Source: Archegozetes longisetosus (Eukaryota > Arthropoda > Arachnida > Sarcoptiformes > Trhypochthoniidae). From it: 64,000 nucleotides of DNA. Shown one piece after another: positions 61,063 through 64,000 of the stretch. Below the pieces are notes generated by a model. That model had not been told where the DNA came from, made no database searches, and worked only from the letters and a program-made list of their open reading frames with translations. Made by a program: the position numbers and the translations under genes. The stretch is from assembly GCA_018873245.2 (NCBI GenBank), contig JAEMBT020000006.1:1553855-1617854 (forward strand). Reading direction: 5' to 3'. Each line of letters opens with the position of its first letter. Position 1 is the stretch's first letter.

Positions 61063-63375
61063 ATGAATGAAAATGTTTTTGATGATCAAGAATTTGATTT
61101 TCTTATTAAAAGAAGAATATATAGTGATAATAATGATGATGAAGAAGTTGAACAGCCAAGAAAAAAGAAAAAATCAATACTAAAATAGTTGCCTCTGATC
61201 CCAAATTATCAAAAATTAGCACACAAGCGGTCTTTTCATGAAAGTTGTGCTTTATTACCTAGTGATCTACAAATTGGCCAATTAAATGGATTTCGGATAT
61301 TCAGTTACTTCTTTTCTGATAAAATCCTAAACGAATTTGTAGAAAATAGTAATACTTATGCATTATTAAAGGTATCAGAAGTTGAAAATTGGAGGCCTAT
61401 TACATTGAGTGAATTTAAAATATGGTTAGGAATTTTAATATACACGGGAATTATCAGATCGAAATCACTGGATTTATTCTGGAACAGGTCAGAAGAGTGG
61501 CCTACTCATAGCATAACTAATTTCATGACAAAGTGGCGTTTCAAACAAATAGAGATATATTCATATAACTAATGCAGAAGTAACCTCATGGTTTTTCAAA
61601 ATTGCTCTACTGGTAGAACACATTAAATATGTTTCCAAAAAAACTTTATTTACTGAAAAATTCAGTTGCTGTTGATGAAATGATGGTACGATTTTTTGGT
61701 GGAAGTCACACACAGTAAGAATGAAAAATAAGCCCACATCCGAAGGCTATAAAATTTACACTTTATGATACTGGTTATACTTATACATTTTCATATTATT
61801 CACGGATTTCTGGCGATCAAAACGAGTTAGTTAAAGGTTTAACAAAAGTTGGTTCAATAGTTTACAATCTTGTGAAAGAAATACCAACAAATAGGTCATT
61901 CAATATTTATATGGATAATTATTTTTCAAGTATTTCACTATTTAATAAACTTAAAGAGAATGGATTCGGAGCTTGCAGTACTGTTAGAACCAATACTTTA
62001 GGATTCCCCAAACAATTACGTATTACCAAACCAATAAAATTTGACTGGAACACTTTGAGTGGTATTGTTGAAGATAATGTCCTTTGCTTACTATGGATAG
62101 ATAATGGACCTGTTACTATGCTATCAGCAATTCAACAAATTATAGGTAATAATTGGTTTGTAGAAAGATTAAGAAAAAGAGCCCGAGAAAAAAGCATTAA
62201 TGCTGAAAAAGTGCGTGAAACCTTTAATGACCAAAATACGAAACTAATTAATATTCCAAAAGTTATTGATGATTATAATCACTACATGAATTCTGTCGAC
62301 TTAGCTGATCAAATGAGAGCATCGTACTGCTTGAACCTTATGGTGAGGAGAACATGGGTTCCGTTATTTTTGGTGGCTTATTGATATTTTAATTGTCAAT
62401 TCATATCTTATTTTAAGGAATTCTGGTATTGAAATATCTCACATGGATTTTAGAATGAACTTAACATGGGATAGTCAAACAAGGAAACCAAATATCAAAA
62501 CAAAGAACATTGTCGGAAAGTCTATGGGATTCTGCCTAATTTGGCACTCGGGATCTGATGATATATTTTAATAGAGGTCATCAGCCTGATCAAAATTGCC
62601 AATGGACCCACCTTCGTACAACTTATAGTTTAAGCGTTAGATGGGGTTGAAGTTTAAATTGGGATAAAATGTAGATTTATTCGGTGGATATTAAAGATAT
62701 CAAAAAATAGTTTTCATATTTGTAGTCAGCGTTAAATTCTGCATCGAAACCATACATCATATATTCAAAAATCTTAAAATCAAAAAATCGAAAAATTCGA
62801 CACAGAAAAAATTTGATTTGATATTCGGATTCAGCGTTAAAAAATACATATCGACAGTTCTGTGGTATCTCGGGTATGCACGACATCTGCCCGAGATTCC
62901 AATTCCTGCAGAATTTCTGAATGATATCTGCGCGGATTTGGAGGAACAAGAGTAAGCCTCGGTGGCGACTACAATGGGGAGTCCGGTGGGGGTGGAGGGT
63001 GGGGTCCCCACCAAAATATTACATTTTAGATCGTGATTAAATATGTTATCATATATTAAAAAATATATGATAGGCAGGGTTCGGCAATGTTCTTTAACAA
63101 GAGCTTCAAACCTGAAAACTAAACTAAATCTAATTATAGTTAAAAACTCGTTTGTCACCAAAAACTTTTGTCTTCCTGAGAAACGATTTGCATCTGGACC
63201 ACATTTGCCACAATATAAAGATAGTAGACAGAAATGCGTACTTTATAGATATAAATTTGCGAACCGAAGATTTGACTCAACTGCAAGTAAAACATATTCC
63301 TCTTGTCAAACATGTGAACTTCCTCTATATATCAACAAAAATCGTAATTGTTTTGCAGAATTCCACAAGAATTAA
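61063..63375 (+). pseudogene. piggyBac-family transposase, frameshifted and split
   Basis: This is a DDE transposase of the piggyBac superfamily (cut-and-paste at TTAA). The acidic N-terminus from ATG 61063 ends at a TAG at 61186, and the frame resumes without a shift. Recognisable in order: LSEFKIWLGILIYTGI, TNAEV, VAVDEMMVRFFGG (first Asp), MDNYFSS (second Asp), LLWIDNGPVTML (third Asp), NSVDLADQMR, FWWLIDILIVNSY. After an insert come FCLPEKRFASGPHLPQYK and the C-terminal Cys-rich finger (SSCQTCELPLY, NRNCFAEFH). Frameshifts fall near 61549, 61660, 61705, 61767, 62370 and 62510. The finger has lost at least two cysteines (CVLY, PLY). I could not identify terminal repeats or TTAA duplications. 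It is an inactive relic. Confidence 0.88.
62650..63085. other. Insert of unlike composition inside the piggyBac relic
   Basis: This block separates the transposase core from its C-terminal finger. It contains a direct repeat (TCAGCGTTAAA near 62726 and 62830) and a plus-strand open stretch ending LPEIPIPAEFLNDICADLEE before a TAA. A G-rich patch follows at about 62955-63020, GC-rich against its surroundings. I do not recognise it. It may be a secondary insertion or a diverged linker. Confidence 0.45.
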
Positions 63376-64000
63376 TCCAGTTCTATTACGTTTTCAATAG
63401 GACACATAAATTGTAATAATTTAGCATAGTTAAAGATTTTTTAAAAATAAAGTTGTGTTCTGTATAAAAAATTTTAAATTCGGACCATATATGGTTTGAT
63501 TTTTCATTTCTACTAAGGGATATCTTATCAAATAAACAAGTTTAGGATAAAAAATTCATACTTCTTTTAGTGATATATTTATAGAGTGTGGTGGGCCTGG
63601 AGGGCGTATTTGGGGTTCAGGCTCGTTTCTCCAGATTAGTGAATTATTAGGCACTAAAACTATTTATTCAATACTAGTAAATAAGTTAATGATTAGGCAG
63701 GAGCTGAGTCAGCCCAACCAACCACTAAGCACAAAACCAGAAAAGTTACTATTAGTTATGTTTATACAAATCTTAAATATATAACAAAATATATGTCAAC
63801 TCAAAGCAAGAGTTGCAAAAGTACAAAAAGTGACTCGATTTAAGTTGAATAGAGTTGTGAACTGACTTTTAGGTCAGGTTCAACTCAATAGACATGGTTT
63901 AAATTAACTTAAACTTTATAAGTTTACGAGAAAAAAACATGCGTACATCTCATGCAAACAGCAGTGATTTTTTGAGGAAATCAAGTATTTCAAAAGACTT
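63376..64000. other. 3' flank of the piggyBac relic
   Basis: An AATAAA lies about 70 nt after the last transposase stop. A modestly GC-richer patch is at about 63590-63640. No right terminal repeat was recognised. Confidence 0.4.

Noticed and set aside
62757-63161. Minus-strand open frame of 134 codons
   Set aside because: Runs across the GC-rich insert and the piggyBac C-terminal region, whose plus-strand motifs (FCLPEKRF, SSCQTC) are convincing.
1-64000. CRISPR arrays, bacterial operons, LTR retrotransposons or LINEs
   Set aside because: No regularly spaced repeats, no ribosome-binding-site gene clusters, no paired LTRs and no reverse-transcriptase motifs were seen on either strand.

Overview
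This window looks like AT-rich nuclear DNA from an animal, most likely an arthropod and possibly a chelicerate such as a mite. The animal assignment rests on a spliced Cys-loop receptor gene with GT-AG introns of 61 nt to 10 kb, kinase relics of the testis-specific (TSSK-like) type, and relics of piggyBac, pogo/Tigger, Tc1/mariner-like and hAT-like DNA transposons. The chelicerate suggestion is weaker and rests only on the look of the receptor's M2-M3 segment. I saw no operons, CRISPR arrays, rRNA genes or convincing intact tRNA genes. Gene density is low.

The main gene is a nicotinic acetylcholine receptor subunit of alpha type on the minus strand, about 9.12 to 31.7 kb. I could assemble eight coding exons with consistent splice phases into one 575-residue frame. 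It has a signal peptide, a Cys-loop with FPFD, the paired loop-C cysteines, four membrane segments and a GEK motif before M2. Its first intron (7.5 kb) and fourth intron (10.3 kb) hold most of the repeats in this part of the window. These include a TTAA-flanked piggyBac-type MITE, a foldback element built from CCGACA units, an hAT-like MITE, long inverted repeats and an old intronic duplication.

A second gene is nested in the fourth intron on the opposite strand, at 17.3 to 18.2 kb. It encodes a small secreted cysteine-rich protein that I do not recognise. Its exon structure is clear, and it may have two alternative 3' ends. A broken paralogue lies 2 kb downstream at 20.06 to 20.45 kb.

From 32 to 51 kb I found no supported genes, only repeats: a near-complete palindrome at 40.0-40.4 kb, an inverted repeat at 45.2-46.1 kb, a tandem pair at 38.7-39.3 kb and a copy of a dispersed repeat near 49 kb. 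An internally deleted pogo/Tigger element with a decayed CENP-B-type helix-turn-helix lies at 52.0-52.6 kb. It is followed by an unassigned hydrophobic open exon that might be chemoreceptor-like.

From 55.3 to 57.5 kb there are two same-strand copies of a TSSK-like kinase. One is nearly intact (one frameshift, two in-frame TGA codons) and one is heavily decayed. Next come a tiny transposase relic whose N and C termini are joined by deletion (58.3-58.5 kb), an unidentified decayed coding-like island of higher GC (59.4-60.2 kb), and a frameshifted piggyBac transposase (61.06-63.38 kb). The C-terminal cysteine region of that transposase is separated from the core by a foreign-looking insert.

All protein identities are from reading motifs; no database search was run.
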